A DNA stretch of 64,000 bases from Phenylobacterium sp. (GCF_004299445.1 NZ_SCTC01000003.1:246303-310302); one strand, 5' to 3'. Positions 1-8,353 are shown, numbered from the stretch's first letter. Notes: generated by a model from the sequence alone, not told the origin. Made by a program: numbers and translations.

Positions 1-585
1 GGCGTAGCCGCCGCCTTCCCAGCTCCACAGCCCTTCTTCGTAGACGAAGGGCTGCAGGCACGAGGCGTCCTTGGCCAGGTCCAGGCCTTCCAGGCCCGAC
101 CAGGCCTTGGCCTTGGCGGCGAGCGCATCGAGGTCGAAGACGCCGTCCGGATTGTGGGCAATGACGCCGTGCGGCATGCCGTGCTCGCGGATCGCCTTGG
201 TCAGTGCGCGGGTGTCGACCCCGGCCAGGCCGATGACGCCGCGCCGGCTCATCCAGGTCTCAAGATCGCTGTCGGCGCGCCAGTTGGCGGGCCGGGTCGG
301 AAGGTCGCGGAAGATCGCGCCCCGAGCCGCCGTCTCGGCCGAGCCCGACATCTGCTCGATGTCCTCGACGTTCGTGCCGACGTTGCCGATGTGCGGGAAG
401 GTGAAGGCCACGATCTGGGCCATGTAGGAGGGATCGGTGAGGATCTCCTGGTAGCCGGTCATGGCGGTGTTGAAGCACACCTCGCCCACCGCATCGCCCA
501 CCGCGCCCACGCCGATCCCCTGCAGGACCGTGCCGTCGGCAAGCACGAGGACTCCGGTGACGCCGGGCAGCAGGTCACGGCTCAT
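1..585 (-). CDS. carA: Carbamoyl-phosphate synthase small subunit, partial (runs off the left edge)
   Basis: Glutaminase subunit of carbamoyl-phosphate synthase, which releases ammonia from glutamine for CarB in arginine and pyrimidine synthesis. The 195 visible residues are the N-terminal CarA domain: LADGTVLQG, then [21 protein letters not shown] and FTFPHIGN, and later [18 protein letters not shown], all CarA hallmarks. The class I amidotransferase half with the catalytic Cys/His lies outside the window. The ATG at 583-585 follows a GGAGG-like site (AAGGAGCCTCCCTC region). Its partner carB starts 8.2 kb away on the other strand, so the two are not in one operon. Confidence 0.97.
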   Translation of the reverse strand, partial: MSRDLLPGVTGVLVLADGTVLQGIGVGAVGDAVGEVCFNTAMTGYQEILTDPSYMAQIVAFTFPHIGNVGTNVEDIEQMSGSAETAARGAIFRDLPTRPANWRADSDLETWMSRRGVIGLAGVDTRALTKAIREHGMPHGVIAHNPDGVFDLDALAAKAKAWSGLEGLDLAKDASCLQPFVYEEGLWSWEGGGYA

Positions 586-661
586 GAGGGAGGCTCCTTG
601 TGGGCAAACGGCGCGCTAGGTAGTGAGTCCCGCAGGTGCGGTCAATGCGGCGGGGGGACCT

Positions 662-1093
662 ATGACCTATATCGATCCGGATCGCGAGGCCTGGGCCGTC
701 TTCAAGACCCTGCCCAAGGGCCAGCCCATCAACATGCTGAACCTGATCCGCCTCAAGCCGAGGGCCGAATACCCCGCGGATCATCCCGATCACGGCAAGG
801 ACATCACCGGCCTCGACGCCTACCGCGCCTATGGACGCACGTCGGCCGAGGTCTTTGCACGCGTCGGCGGCCGCCAGGTCTGGGTTGGCAATCCCCGGGT
901 CATGGTGACCGGCCCGCAGGCCGAGGCCTGGGACCTGGCCTTCATCGCGGAGTACCCCGACGCCGAGGCGTTCATCGCCATGGTCCGAGACCCTGAGTAC
1001 CGCGAGCACGTCAAGCACCGCACGGCTGGCGTGGCGGACTCGCGGCTGCTTTGCCTCACGCCTCGCGAGCCCGGCGACGGCTTCGGCGAATGA
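662..1093 (+). CDS. DUF1330 domain-containing protein
   Basis: A 143-residue protein resembling the DUF1330 family (small alpha/beta ferredoxin-like fold, function unknown). It shows the family pattern INMLNLIRLKPRAEYP near residue 20, an acidic VWVGNPRVMV strand, and FIAEYPDAEAFIAMVRDPEYREHVKHR at about 95-120. The ATG at 662 is preferred over an upstream GTG because a GGGGGGA stretch sits just before it. Its stop overlaps the next start (ATGA), so the two are probably co-transcribed and translationally coupled. The function is not known. Confidence 0.8.
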   Translation: MTYIDPDREAWAVFKTLPKGQPINMLNLIRLKPRAEYPADHPDHGKDITGLDAYRAYGRTSAEVFARVGGRQVWVGNPRVMVTGPQAEAWDLAFIAEYPDAEAFIAMVRDPEYREHVKHRTAGVADSRLLCLTPREPGDGFGE

Positions 1094-1713
1094 CCCCGGG
1101 CGTCGCCCTCGACCATATCCTGTTCGGCGCGCCTGACCTTGAAGTCGGCGTCCGCGAGGTGACCGCGCGGCTGGGCGCGACGCCCGCGCCGGGCGGCGTC
1201 CATCCCACGATGGGCACGACCAATGCGCTGCTCTCGCTGGGCGGCGGGGTCTACCTGGAAGTCCTGGCGCCTGCGCCCGGCCACACCGAACTCCGTGGAT
1301 TCGGCCAGCAACTTGCCGGACTCGAGACCCCGGCCCTCGTGAACTGGGCCGCCCGGGCTTCGGACCTTGAGGCCGTGGCTGCGGCGGCGACCGCGGCTGG
1401 GCTGGCCCCGTTGGGCCCCGTCCCGGGTTCGCGCCGCACCGAGTCCGGCGACCTCCTCGAGTGGCGGATGCTGCTGATCGGCGGCCACGATTTCGGGACC
1501 TTCATCCCCTTCTTCATCGACTGGGGCGCGACCCCGCACCCCTCGATCACCTCGCCGACCGGCCCACGCCTCGTGCGGTTCAGCGTTGCCCACCCCCGCG
1601 CCGCCGAACTCGCCGGCCTCTACCGCGCGCTAGGTCTTGAGATCGAGGTGGCCGAGGACGCCAGCCCCCTCTTCAACGCAGAGATCGAAGGCGCCGTCCT
1701 CACGGGGCCCTAG
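1090..1713 (+). CDS. VOC / glyoxalase-like domain protein
   Basis: A 207-residue protein of the vicinal-oxygen-chelate superfamily, closest in style to the Glyoxalase_3-like group. It opens LDHILFGAPDLE, has a metal-side His at about 7 and an acidic residue in GGGVYLEVLAP, then a second module containing IPFFIDWG and HPSITSPTGP. Proteins of this type are metal-dependent enzymes or binding proteins; the substrate cannot be read from sequence. It starts inside the stop of the DUF1330 gene. Confidence 0.75.
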   Translation: MTPGVALDHILFGAPDLEVGVREVTARLGATPAPGGVHPTMGTTNALLSLGGGVYLEVLAPAPGHTELRGFGQQLAGLETPALVNWAARASDLEAVAAAATAAGLAPLGPVPGSRRTESGDLLEWRMLLIGGHDFGTFIPFFIDWGATPHPSITSPTGPRLVRFSVAHPRAAELAGLYRALGLEIEVAEDASPLFNAEIEGAVLTGP

Positions 1714-1774
1714 CGGCAGAAAACGAGGGAAACTTGTCATTTAGGCCAGCGCTGATCTGAGAGAAACTGACGCC

Positions 1775-2020
1775 ATGCTCGCCCTCCGACCCAACTGCGA
1801 ATGCTGCGACCGCGACCTGGCGGTCGACAGCCCCGACGCCCGCATCTGCACGTTCGAGTGCACCTTCTGCGCCGAGTGCGCCGAGGTTCGCCTGGCGGGC
1901 GTCTGCCCGAACTGCGCAGGCGAGCTGGTCCGGCGGCCGATCCGCCCGGCTGCCGCCCTGGCCCGTTTCCCGGCCTCGACCGAGCGGGTGACCAAGGCTC
2001 ACAAGGCCTGCGCGGCCTGA
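1775..2020 (+). CDS. DUF1272 cysteine-rich small protein
   Basis: An 81-residue protein with a dense Cys pattern typical of DUF1272: CECCDRDL, then CTFECTFCAECAE and CPNCAGELVRRP. The paired CxxC motifs suggest zinc binding (inference). The tail is basic and lacks cysteines. It ends convergently with the PAS-HisKA-REC gene, overlapping it by 22 bp. The molecular role is unknown. Confidence 0.8.
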   Translation: MLALRPNCECCDRDLAVDSPDARICTFECTFCAECAEVRLAGVCPNCAGELVRRPIRPAAALARFPASTERVTKAHKACAA

Positions 2021-3114
2021 GGCGGGTACAGCGCCGCATCCAGCGCCGCGAACAGGGCCTCGACCCGGATGGGCTTGGCGATGTGGCCGTCGGCGCCCGC
2101 CGCGGCGGTGGCGGCGCGATCTTCGGCCGAGGTGTTGGCTGACAGCACCACCGCAGGCGTACGCGGCCGGCCCAGAGCCCGCTCTTCGCTTCGGATGGCG
2201 CGGATCGCCGATAGGCCGTCGGTGACCGGCATCCGCAGGTCCATCAGCACCGCATCGAAGCCGCCGACCCGCCAGGCCTCCACCGCCTCGAAGCCGTTCT
2301 CCACGGTCACCACCTCGACGCCGGCGGCCTCCAGCATCAGCTCCAGCACCTTGCGGTTGGTGGGGTTGTCGTCCGCCGCCAACACCCGCAGCGGCCGGTC
2401 AGGGACGGCCCGAACCGGATGGTCGTCGGGCGCGAGGTCGACGCCGCCATAGTCCAGAAGCCCGTTCACGAGCCGATCGAGCTGGCGGCCCGCGGCGCGG
2501 ATCTCTGAGACCAGGGCGCGCTGGTCGGGCCCCAGGTCGGTGGCGTCCAGAGCCTGGGCCAGCCCGAGCACGCCGTTCAGGGGCGTGCGGAGCTCGTGGC
2601 TCATGTCGGAAAGGAACTCGGCCTTGGCGCGATGGGCGGCCTCGGCGTGGGCCAGCGCCTGCTCCAGCGCCTCGGCCTGGCGCTTCATCTCGGTGATGTC
2701 GACCCGCAGGCCGATGACGCCTCCGTCCGAAGTGCGCCGCTCCTCGATCATCAGCCAGCGGCCGTCGGCCACCTGCTGCTCATGGCGTTCGCCCGTGGCG
2801 GTGGCGAGCTTGGCCTCGCGCGCCGCCAGCCACTCGGCCTCGCGACCGACGGCGTCGGGATAATCCCCCCGCCGCACCCCCTCGCGCAGGGTGTCGATCA
2901 GGCGTGCGCCGGGCCGGAACAGGTCGGCCGAACGGTGATAGATCTCGGCGTAGCGCCGGTTCCACAGGATGTAGCGACCCTCGGAGTCCAGAAAGACCAC
3001 GCCTTCCGGGATCGCGTCGATCGCGTCGCGCAGCCGGCTCTCGGCCAGATCGGCCTGAGCCTGCGCCCGGGCCACGGCGTGGCCGCCGACCAGCCTGGCC
3101 AGCCATCGCTGCAT
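1999..3114 (-). CDS. PAS-HisKA-receiver protein lacking a HATPase domain
   Basis: A 371-residue two-component protein. A PAS domain occupies about 30-145 (DAIPEGVVFLDSEGRYILWNRR, ending VDITEMKRQ). An HisKA dimerisation helix with the phospho-acceptor His follows at about 173 (SHELRTPLNG). After only some 15-20 linker residues comes a complete receiver domain from about 242 (LRVLAADDNPTNRK, with DAVLMDLRMP carrying the acceptor Asp near 292, and AKPIRVEAL). No N, G1, F or G2 box of a kinase ATPase domain is present, so it cannot autophosphorylate as a classical kinase. It may act as a phosphorelay or dimerisation partner. ATG at 3112-3114 is preferred to the upstream TTG. Confidence 0.85.
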   Translation of the reverse strand: MQRWLARLVGGHAVARAQAQADLAESRLRDAIDAIPEGVVFLDSEGRYILWNRRYAEIYHRSADLFRPGARLIDTLREGVRRGDYPDAVGREAEWLAAREAKLATATGERHEQQVADGRWLMIEERRTSDGGVIGLRVDITEMKRQAEALEQALAHAEAAHRAKAEFLSDMSHELRTPLNGVLGLAQALDATDLGPDQRALVSEIRAAGRQLDRLVNGLLDYGGVDLAPDDHPVRAVPDRPLRVLAADDNPTNRKVLELMLEAAGVEVVTVENGFEAVEAWRVGGFDAVLMDLRMPVTDGLSAIRAIRSEERALGRPRTPAVVLSANTSAEDRAATAAAGADGHIAKPIRVEALFAALDAALYPPQAAQAL

Positions 3115-3267
3115 CGCGCCCGCTCCACAAGAACCGCCCGTCAGCAAACTCCCCGAAATGGGTTTCGAAACCCTTGCGCCATAAGGGATTGCGTGGGTTC
3201 AGACGCGCCCGCATCGCCCGCCCGTGGCGATTGCACACCGATGGGTCCGCGGCGTATGGGCGAGGCC

Positions 3268-3963
3268 ATGCGCATTACGACGGTCGGCCTCGATGCCGAC
3301 GACACCCTCTGGCACAACGAGACGATCTTCCGCCTGACCCAGGACCGGTTGCGGGAGATGCTGGCCGACTTCGCCGACCACGAGACCACCAACACCAAGC
3401 TGGCCGAGGTGGAGCGTCGCAACCTGCGGCTCTACGGCTACGGGGTGAAGGGGTTCACGCTGTCGATGATCGAGACGGCGATGGAACTGGCCGGCGGAGA
3501 GCCGCCCGGCCGCCTGATCGCCGACATCCTGGCCGCCGGCCGCGAGATGCTGGCCCACCCCGTCGAGCCCCTGCCCGGCGTCGAGGAGGCGCTGCACGAC
3601 CTGGTCGACGGTTATCGCCTGGTATTGATCACCAAGGGCGACCTGCTGCACCAGGAACAGAAGCTGGCCGCGTCTGGGATGGGCGAATTGTTCGCGGGCG
3701 TCGAGATCGTCAGCGAGAAGGACGCCGGCACCTACCGCCGCGTCTTCGAGCGCTTCGGCACGGGCGCCGAAGAGGCCGTGATGGTCGGCAACTCCATGCG
3801 CTCCGACATCCTCCCGGCCCTCGAGGCCGGCGCCTGGGGCGCCTACATCCCTTACCACATCACCTGGGCCCACGAAGTCGCCGACCCGCCGGGCGAGCAC
3901 CCGCGCTTCGCGGAGCTGGAGAGCATCTCCGACCTGCCGGCCTGGGTGCGCGGACTCAGCTGA
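3268..3963 (+). CDS. HAD-superfamily hydrolase
   Basis: A 231-residue haloacid-dehalogenase-type phosphatase. Motif I is GLDADDTLWHNE (nucleophile and acid Asp near 9-11), motif II is VLITKGD, and motif IV is VMVGNSMRSDILPALEAG. It has the helical cap of subfamily I. The WHNE extension and the motif II KGD resemble a group of bacterial HAD hydrolases of unknown substrate. Two in-frame ATGs lie 12 and 27 bases upstream; the start at 3268 gives the cleanest N-terminus. Confidence 0.87.
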   Translation: MRITTVGLDADDTLWHNETIFRLTQDRLREMLADFADHETTNTKLAEVERRNLRLYGYGVKGFTLSMIETAMELAGGEPPGRLIADILAAGREMLAHPVEPLPGVEEALHDLVDGYRLVLITKGDLLHQEQKLAASGMGELFAGVEIVSEKDAGTYRRVFERFGTGAEEAVMVGNSMRSDILPALEAGAWGAYIPYHITWAHEVADPPGEHPRFAELESISDLPAWVRGLS

Positions 3964-4009
3964 ACCGCCCCGACGCGGCCAAAGGCTAAGCCGACGTCAT
4001 TCGCCACGA

Positions 4010-4036
4010 TGTCACAACCGCCGCCGCCCCTCCGTC
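4010..4036 (+). promoter_or_regulatory. Putative ECF41-type promoter
   Basis: TGTCACA at 4010-4016, a 16-base spacer, then CGTC at 4033-4036. This matches the -35/-10 signature I recall for group ECF41 sigma factors. It sits 32 bases before the first gene of the operon that ends with an ECF41 sigma gene, so autoregulation is the natural reading. Confidence 0.75.
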
Positions 4037-4067
4037 CTAGGCGCAAAGGACCGGATGGAGGGCGTGG

Positions 4068-4466
4068 ATGCGCGCGTGGGATCGATACCTGGCAGGGGTG
4101 ATGGCCCTTCTGCTGGGGGCCAACGGGGTGGTGATGCTGGGGGCGTCGCTGGCCTGGTATGACGCCGTGCCGGGGGTGGTCACGACCGGACCGTTCAACC
4201 CGCACTTCATCAAGGACATCGGCGCGATCTACGTCATGTGCGGGCTGGGACTGGCCTGGTTCGCGTGGCGGCCGGCCGCCGGCTGGGCGGCCATGGCCAC
4301 AGCGGCCGCGTGGCTCACGATGCACGCGGCCATCCATGTCTACGACGCCACCTGCGGGTCGAGCCCGCTGGCTGACGTCCAGCGCGACTTCGTAGGCGTC
4401 TACCTGTTCGCCGCGATCCCGCTGGCCCTGGCCCTGTTCCGCAAACCCCGCACGATCGGAGCCTGA
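4068..4466 (+). CDS. Four-helix membrane protein, first gene of the ECF41 operon
   Basis: A 132-residue hydrophobic protein with about four membrane helices (around 8-28, 48-66, 72-90 and 108-126) and charged loops. The overall pattern is DoxX-like or an unnamed small membrane family, but I cannot assign it. It begins 32 bases after a TGTCACA/CGTC promoter and its stop is 3 bases before the next gene, so it is the promoter-proximal gene of the operon with the CMD-like gene and the sigma factor. Confidence 0.8.
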   Translation: MRAWDRYLAGVMALLLGANGVVMLGASLAWYDAVPGVVTTGPFNPHFIKDIGAIYVMCGLGLAWFAWRPAAGWAAMATAAAWLTMHAAIHVYDATCGSSPLADVQRDFVGVYLFAAIPLALALFRKPRTIGA

Positions 4467-4469
4467 CCC

Positions 4470-5015
4470 ATGCTCAAGACCTTCCTGACCCGCTACCTCG
4501 ACAAGTTCGAGAAGGCCTTCAACTACGACGCCGGCTACATGCGCCACGTCCTGCGCGTGAAGCCCTGGAGCCTCATGAAATTCAGTCTGGGCACGCAGGC
4601 CCTGGACCCGTCGGCCGCCCCGCGCGAGCTGCTGGTCGCCGCCGGCCTTTACGGCACGCTCACCGAGGACTGCGGACCCTGCGTGCAGGTGGGCGTCGAC
4701 ATCGCTGCTGCGAACGGCGTGGACCCGCAGATCCTGCGCGCCATCATCGCCGGCGACGAGCGGGCGATGGGCGAGACCGCCGCGCTGGGCTACCGCTTCG
4801 CCCGCGCCAGCCTGGCACGCGACATGGAGGCGTGCGACCCGCTGCGCGACGAGATCGTCCGCCGTTTCGGCGACCCGGCCCTCGTGGCCGTGGGCCTGGC
4901 CCTGGTGGCGTCTCGCATGTACCCGACGCTCAAGTACGCGCTGGGCTACGGCAAGACCTGCTCGCGGGTGAAGGTCGCCGGAGAGACGGTCGCGCCCCTT
5001 CGGCTGGCGGCCTAG
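4470..5015 (+). CDS. Carboxymuconolactone decarboxylase-like (AhpD-type) protein
   Basis: A 181-residue, all-helical protein with an AhpD/CMD core: RELLVAAGLYGTLTEDCGPCVQVGVDIAA, in which Cys68 and Cys71 form a CxxC pair. The downstream His usual in AhpD is replaced (CVQV), so peroxidase-type chemistry is uncertain. CMD-family genes are among the known partners of ECF41 sigma factors (the COE set: CMD, oxidoreductase, epimerase), which fits its position 1 base before the sigma gene. Confidence 0.82.
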   Translation: MLKTFLTRYLDKFEKAFNYDAGYMRHVLRVKPWSLMKFSLGTQALDPSAAPRELLVAAGLYGTLTEDCGPCVQVGVDIAAANGVDPQILRAIIAGDERAMGETAALGYRFARASLARDMEACDPLRDEIVRRFGDPALVAVGLALVASRMYPTLKYALGYGKTCSRVKVAGETVAPLRLAA

Positions 5016-5016
5016 G

Positions 5017-5883
5017 ATGGCGACGATGGATGCGGCCCTGATCGACGGCTTCGAGGCCAATCGCCAGCGTCTCAAGCGGCTGGCCTATCGCATGCTGGGC
5101 TCGGTCAGCGAGGCCGAGGACGCCGTACAGGACGCCTGGCTACGCTGGCAGCGGGCGGGCGCCGACGTTGCCGACCCCGCGGCCTGGCTGGTGCGCACGA
5201 CGACGCGGCTCTGCATTGATCGCCTGCGCGCCGCCAAGGCCGAGCGCGCCGCCTACAAAGGCCCCTGGCTGCCCGAGCCGCTCATCGAGCCCCTCACCGC
5301 CGATCCGGTGGAACGGGCCGAGGAGGTGTCCGTGGCCTTTCTGCTGGCGCTGGAGCGGCTCTCGCCCCTGGAGCGAGCCGTCTTCCTGCTGCACGACGTC
5401 TTCGAGCAGGACTACGCCGAGGTGGCCGAGACGCTGGACCGCAAGGAGTCGGCCGTCCGCCAGCTGGCCAGCCGCGCCCGCGAGCACGTCCAGACCGCGC
5501 GGCCTCGCTTCACCGTCGACCATGACAAGGCGCTGAAACTGGCCGCCGCCTTCGCCGCCGCCAGCGCCACCGCCGATACGAAGGCGTTGTCCGAGCTGCT
5601 GGCCGAGGACGCGATCATGGTCTCGGACGGCGGCGGCAAGCGGACGGCGGCGCTACGGGTGCTGGTGGGCCGCGACGACGTCATGGGCCTGATCCAGGGC
5701 ATCGTGTGGCGCCACGGCGACATGGGCGTGAAGTCTGTCGAGGCGGTGCGCATCAACGGCGCGCCGGGCCTGCTGCTGCAGATGGCCGATGGCCCCGAAA
5801 CCTTCGCTTTCGAGCCCGACGAGGACGGCCGGATCGCCGCCATCTACGTGATGCGCAACCCCGACAAGCTGCGGCACGTGTAG
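5017..5883 (+). CDS. ECF41-family sigma factor with fused SnoaL-like regulatory domain (SigJ-like)
   Basis: A 288-residue extracytoplasmic-function sigma factor. Region 2 is at about 10-75 (LAYRMLGSVSEAEDAVQDAWLRW) and region 4 at about 105-160 (LSPLERAVFLLHDVF, KESAVRQLASRAREH). A C-terminal NTF2/SnoaL-like domain follows at about 170-288. All three ECF41 hallmarks are visible: WLPEP at 84-88, DGGGK at 204-208 and NPDKL at 281-285. In this group the C-terminal extension replaces a separate anti-sigma factor. The gene is last in an operon with a CMD-like gene, under a matching promoter. Confidence 0.93.
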   Translation: MATMDAALIDGFEANRQRLKRLAYRMLGSVSEAEDAVQDAWLRWQRAGADVADPAAWLVRTTTRLCIDRLRAAKAERAAYKGPWLPEPLIEPLTADPVERAEEVSVAFLLALERLSPLERAVFLLHDVFEQDYAEVAETLDRKESAVRQLASRAREHVQTARPRFTVDHDKALKLAAAFAAASATADTKALSELLAEDAIMVSDGGGKRTAALRVLVGRDDVMGLIQGIVWRHGDMGVKSVEAVRINGAPGLLLQMADGPETFAFEPDEDGRIAAIYVMRNPDKLRHV

Positions 5884-5925
5884 GATCTCCCACAGGGCCA
5901 TTCCGCTTCGAATGGGGTATTCATC

Positions 5926-6396
5926 TCACCAGCCGATATGCTCAAGGGCCGCTGGCAGAATCTGCAGGAACACATCGAAGTCATCCTGCAGCGCTTCGAA
6001 GGTCCCGCCGGGTGCGACGTTGGCGTCATAGGCGAATGTCACGTCGCCGCTGTCGTCGATGTAGGCGCGCAGATACCGTTGCTTGCGGTTCCACGCGTTC
6101 ACCTTGTCGGCCGAGACCGGATCCTTGACGTCGAAGCTGGCGACGAACTGCAGGGCCCGGCACCGACCCTCCGCGCAGTCGTAGAGATCCACGCTGAACT
6201 TCACGCCGCCCGCCGTGGCCGATTCCACATAGGGTTCGCCGTCGTCGGTCTTCTGAATCTTGGGCTCGTGGCCCACCGACTTCAGCCAGGCCGAGACCTC
6301 CTCGACCGTCATGCCCTTGTCCGAAATCGGACGCGCCTGCGCCGACCCGGCCGCAAGCGCCAGGCAGGCCGCGGCGGCCAGCAGGTGACGGATCAT
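5926..6396 (-). CDS. YbjN-domain secreted protein
   Basis: A 156-residue protein with a clear signal peptide (about 1-21, ending GSAQA) followed by a YbjN-like domain: GMTVEEVSAWLKSVGHEPKIQ, a beta-rich middle (YDCAEGRCRALQFVASFD) and NRKQRYLRAYIDDSGDVTFAYD. This fold resembles type III secretion chaperones. The exported form is common in Alphaproteobacteria and has no assigned role. It lies downstream of the anti-sigma gene on the same strand, separated by 7 bases, so it may be in that operon. Confidence 0.85.
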   Translation of the reverse strand: MIRHLLAAAACLALAAGSAQARPISDKGMTVEEVSAWLKSVGHEPKIQKTDDGEPYVESATAGGVKFSVDLYDCAEGRCRALQFVASFDVKDPVSADKVNAWNRKQRYLRAYIDDSGDVTFAYDANVAPGGTFEALQDDFDVFLQILPAALEHIGW

Positions 6397-6403
6397 GCCG
6401 GGC

Positions 6404-7138
6404 CTAGAGCTTCGAGAGCTTGCCGACGCCGATGACCGGGCCCGATGGGCCGTCGGGGCTCTTCGAGCCGCCTGGCGGTTCCAGCGAGACGGCCAGCGCC
6501 GCGCCGTCGGCCATCTTGGCCAGAAGCTCGGTCGGCAGGGCGATGACCTTGGCCTTGCCGCTCTCGACCAGGCCCAGCGACTTCGGCTTGTCCTGACCGG
6601 CGATCAGCCACAGCTCGTGCACCTTGTCGCGCTCCGAGCCTTCCGGCAGCAGCGAGGTGACGATCAGCGACTTGCGGTCGGGGTCATAGGCCGCCACGAA
6701 GAGCGGCTGCACGCGGCTGTCCTGGCTGACGACGCTGGCGCTCAGCAACTGGCCTTGCGGCGAGACGGGGACCTGCTTCTCGATCGTGACGGGCGGCTGG
6801 TTCACCTGGACCACCACGGCCGCGAGACTGGCGGCGGCGAGAGCGAAACCGCCCATGGCCGAGTTGCGCCAGAACTTCAGGCGGTTCATCAGCGCGCCGT
6901 TGTCGTTGGCGGGCAGCAGCCGCTCGATGCGGCGCCATAGCTCGGGCGACGGCGGCGCAGAGGCGACGGAGTCCAGCATGGGGGCCAGGCGATTGCGCCA
7001 GGCCTCGACATCGGCGGCGAACGCCGGGTCGGTGGCCATGCGGGTCTCGGCAGCCGCCCGTTCGCGGGCGTTCAGAACCCCCAGCGCGTGCTCGGCGGCC
7101 AGGGCTTCGGCTTCGGAAAGATCGGGAGCTTCGCTCAT
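6404..7138 (-). CDS. RskA-type anti-sigma factor
   Basis: A 244-residue single-pass membrane protein. The cytoplasmic N-terminal part (LSEAEALAAEHALGVLNARERAAAE, about 7-31) is an anti-sigma helix bundle. A membrane helix follows at about 93-112, then a periplasmic RskA-like domain with LFVAAYDPDRKSLIV and VHELWLIAGQDKPKSLG. It holds the partner sigma factor at the membrane. Its ATG overlaps the stop of the ECF sigma gene (TCATGA), the usual coupled arrangement. I see no zinc-binding HxxxCxxC motif. Confidence 0.9.
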   Translation of the reverse strand: MSEAPDLSEAEALAAEHALGVLNARERAAAETRMATDPAFAADVEAWRNRLAPMLDSVASAPPSPELWRRIERLLPANDNGALMNRLKFWRNSAMGGFALAAASLAAVVVQVNQPPVTIEKQVPVSPQGQLLSASVVSQDSRVQPLFVAAYDPDRKSLIVTSLLPEGSERDKVHELWLIAGQDKPKSLGLVESGKAKVIALPTELLAKMADGAALAVSLEPPGGSKSPDGPSGPVIGVGKLSKL

Positions 7139-7692
7139 GACTCGAGACAGCCCTTAAGTTTCGCCAGTCCCCGACGAATCCAACTTTTCACCGTCCCCAG
7201 TGGCGCATCCATCCGGCGCGCCAGGGCTTCGTACGTCACCCCCTCGAAGAAGGCGGTGCGAATGACTTTTTCCGTCCGGTCGTCCAGCTCGCTCAGGCAT
7301 CCCTGAAGGCGATTGCTGTCGTCGGCGGCCTCGAGCAGCGCCTCGGCCCCCACAGACCCGTCGGCGATCTCGAGGTCGTCCACCTGTTCGGCGTAAGCCA
7401 TCGGACCGCGGGCGCGGAGACGGTCGATCGCACGGTTCCGTGCGATCGTGGACACCCAGGTCATCACGCTCGCGCGGGCGCCGTCGAAACGGTCGGCTCG
7501 TCGCCAGATGGTGACGTAAACGTCCTGCAATACGTCCTCGCTCTCCTCGCGGTCGGAGAGGATACGGAGGCAGACGCCAAAAAGCTTCGCGGAGGTGGCG
7601 TCGTAAAGTTGTCGCAGGGCCTCGCGCTCACCGGCGGCGATGCGGGACATCAGCGTGGAGAGGACGTCTGGCGTCGTGGCTACAGCGGCCAA
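7135..7692 (-). CDS. ECF RNA polymerase sigma factor (SigK/RskA-paired type)
   Basis: Sigma-70 family ECF factor of about 185 residues. Region 2 includes LYDATSAKLFGVCLRILSDREESEDVLQDVYVTIWRRA, and region 4 includes LSELDDRTEKVIRTAFFEGVTYEALARRMDAPLGTVKSWIRRGL. The start is uncertain: TTG codons at 7710 and 7692 and an ATG at 7650 are all in frame. I chose 7692 because CAGGGA lies a few bases upstream, which gives a normal N-terminus. It is co-translated with the RskA-type anti-sigma gene, and both probably respond to an envelope or oxidative signal. Confidence 0.9.
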   Translation of the reverse strand: MAAVATTPDVLSTLMSRIAAGEREALRQLYDATSAKLFGVCLRILSDREESEDVLQDVYVTIWRRADRFDGARASVMTWVSTIARNRAIDRLRARGPMAYAEQVDDLEIADGSVGAEALLEAADDSNRLQGCLSELDDRTEKVIRTAFFEGVTYEALARRMDAPLGTVKSWIRRGLAKLKGCLES

Positions 7693-7779
7693 TGGAGGTC
7701 CCTGGGGCAAGCGTTCGCGTGCGACGAACTGACACGGCGAAGCTGCCTGTCCGCGCGCGCGGATGCAAGCGTTGGCGTA

Positions 7780-8184
7780 TCAGGGATTGCGCATGATGGT
7801 CACCGGCTTGCCCGGCGGGGCCTGGTCGATGGTCATCAGCCGCACCGGTTCGTCGCCCACGACGACGGCCTCGTGCCACTGGTCGACAGCGTCCACCATC
7901 CAGTCGCCGGCGCTGGCCTGCCGACTCTGCCCGGTCTCCAGATTGCGCACTTCCAGCCGTCCAGCCAGCACCTGGACCACGCGCGGATAGGGATGCTTGT
8001 GCGCCGCCAGCTTGCCGCCGACGGGCAGCTGCGTCTGAGTGATCGTCACCCGCAGATCGCCTGACGGCGCCCGGATGGGCTGACCCGACAGCGTCGCGTC
8101 GAGGATCACCGGCGTGCCGACGGTGACGGGCTGGGCCGCGGCCGGGGTGGACAGCACCAGGGCGGCGAGAATGAGAGTTCGCAT
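7780..8184 (-). CDS. Periplasmic cupin-domain protein
   Basis: A 134-residue protein with a signal peptide (MRTLILAALVL..AAA) and a single cupin barrel: LPVGGKLAAHKHPYPRVVQVLAGRLEV carries the first cupin motif (HKH), and AGDWMVDAVDQWHEAVVVGDEPVRLMTID the second. It probably binds a metal in the periplasm; the substrate is unknown. A longer frame reaches 8301, but the start at 8184 begins precisely at the signal peptide. Confidence 0.85.
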   Translation of the reverse strand: MRTLILAALVLSTPAAAQPVTVGTPVILDATLSGQPIRAPSGDLRVTITQTQLPVGGKLAAHKHPYPRVVQVLAGRLEVRNLETGQSRQASAGDWMVDAVDQWHEAVVVGDEPVRLMTIDQAPPGKPVTIMRNP

Positions 8185-8216
8185 GCCGCGAGCCTGCCTC
8201 ACTTCTGCGGCCGCGT

Positions 8217-8340
8217 CAGCGCCCTCCACCCACTTCGTGGTCCCTCTCCCCATTGGCGTCCCGGAGGAACTGAAGCGGATCGCCCGCTTCGAGTTCCTCA
8301 CGCGCTTGCGGAGGAGCCCGTAGTCGTGGAGGGGGCGCTG
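8217..8340 (+). repeat. Intergenic palindromic element (inverted-repeat ends)
   Basis: CAGCGCCCTCCAC at 8217-8229 is mirrored by GTGGAGGGGGCGCTG at 8326-8340 (two extra bases), enclosing about 96 bases with further CCCTCTCCCC-type segments. No coding capacity is convincing. The style (CCTCCCC ends, short length, intergenic) is similar to the element at 56753-56881. Confidence 0.45.
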
Positions 8341-8353
8341 GCCTCCGGCGGGC

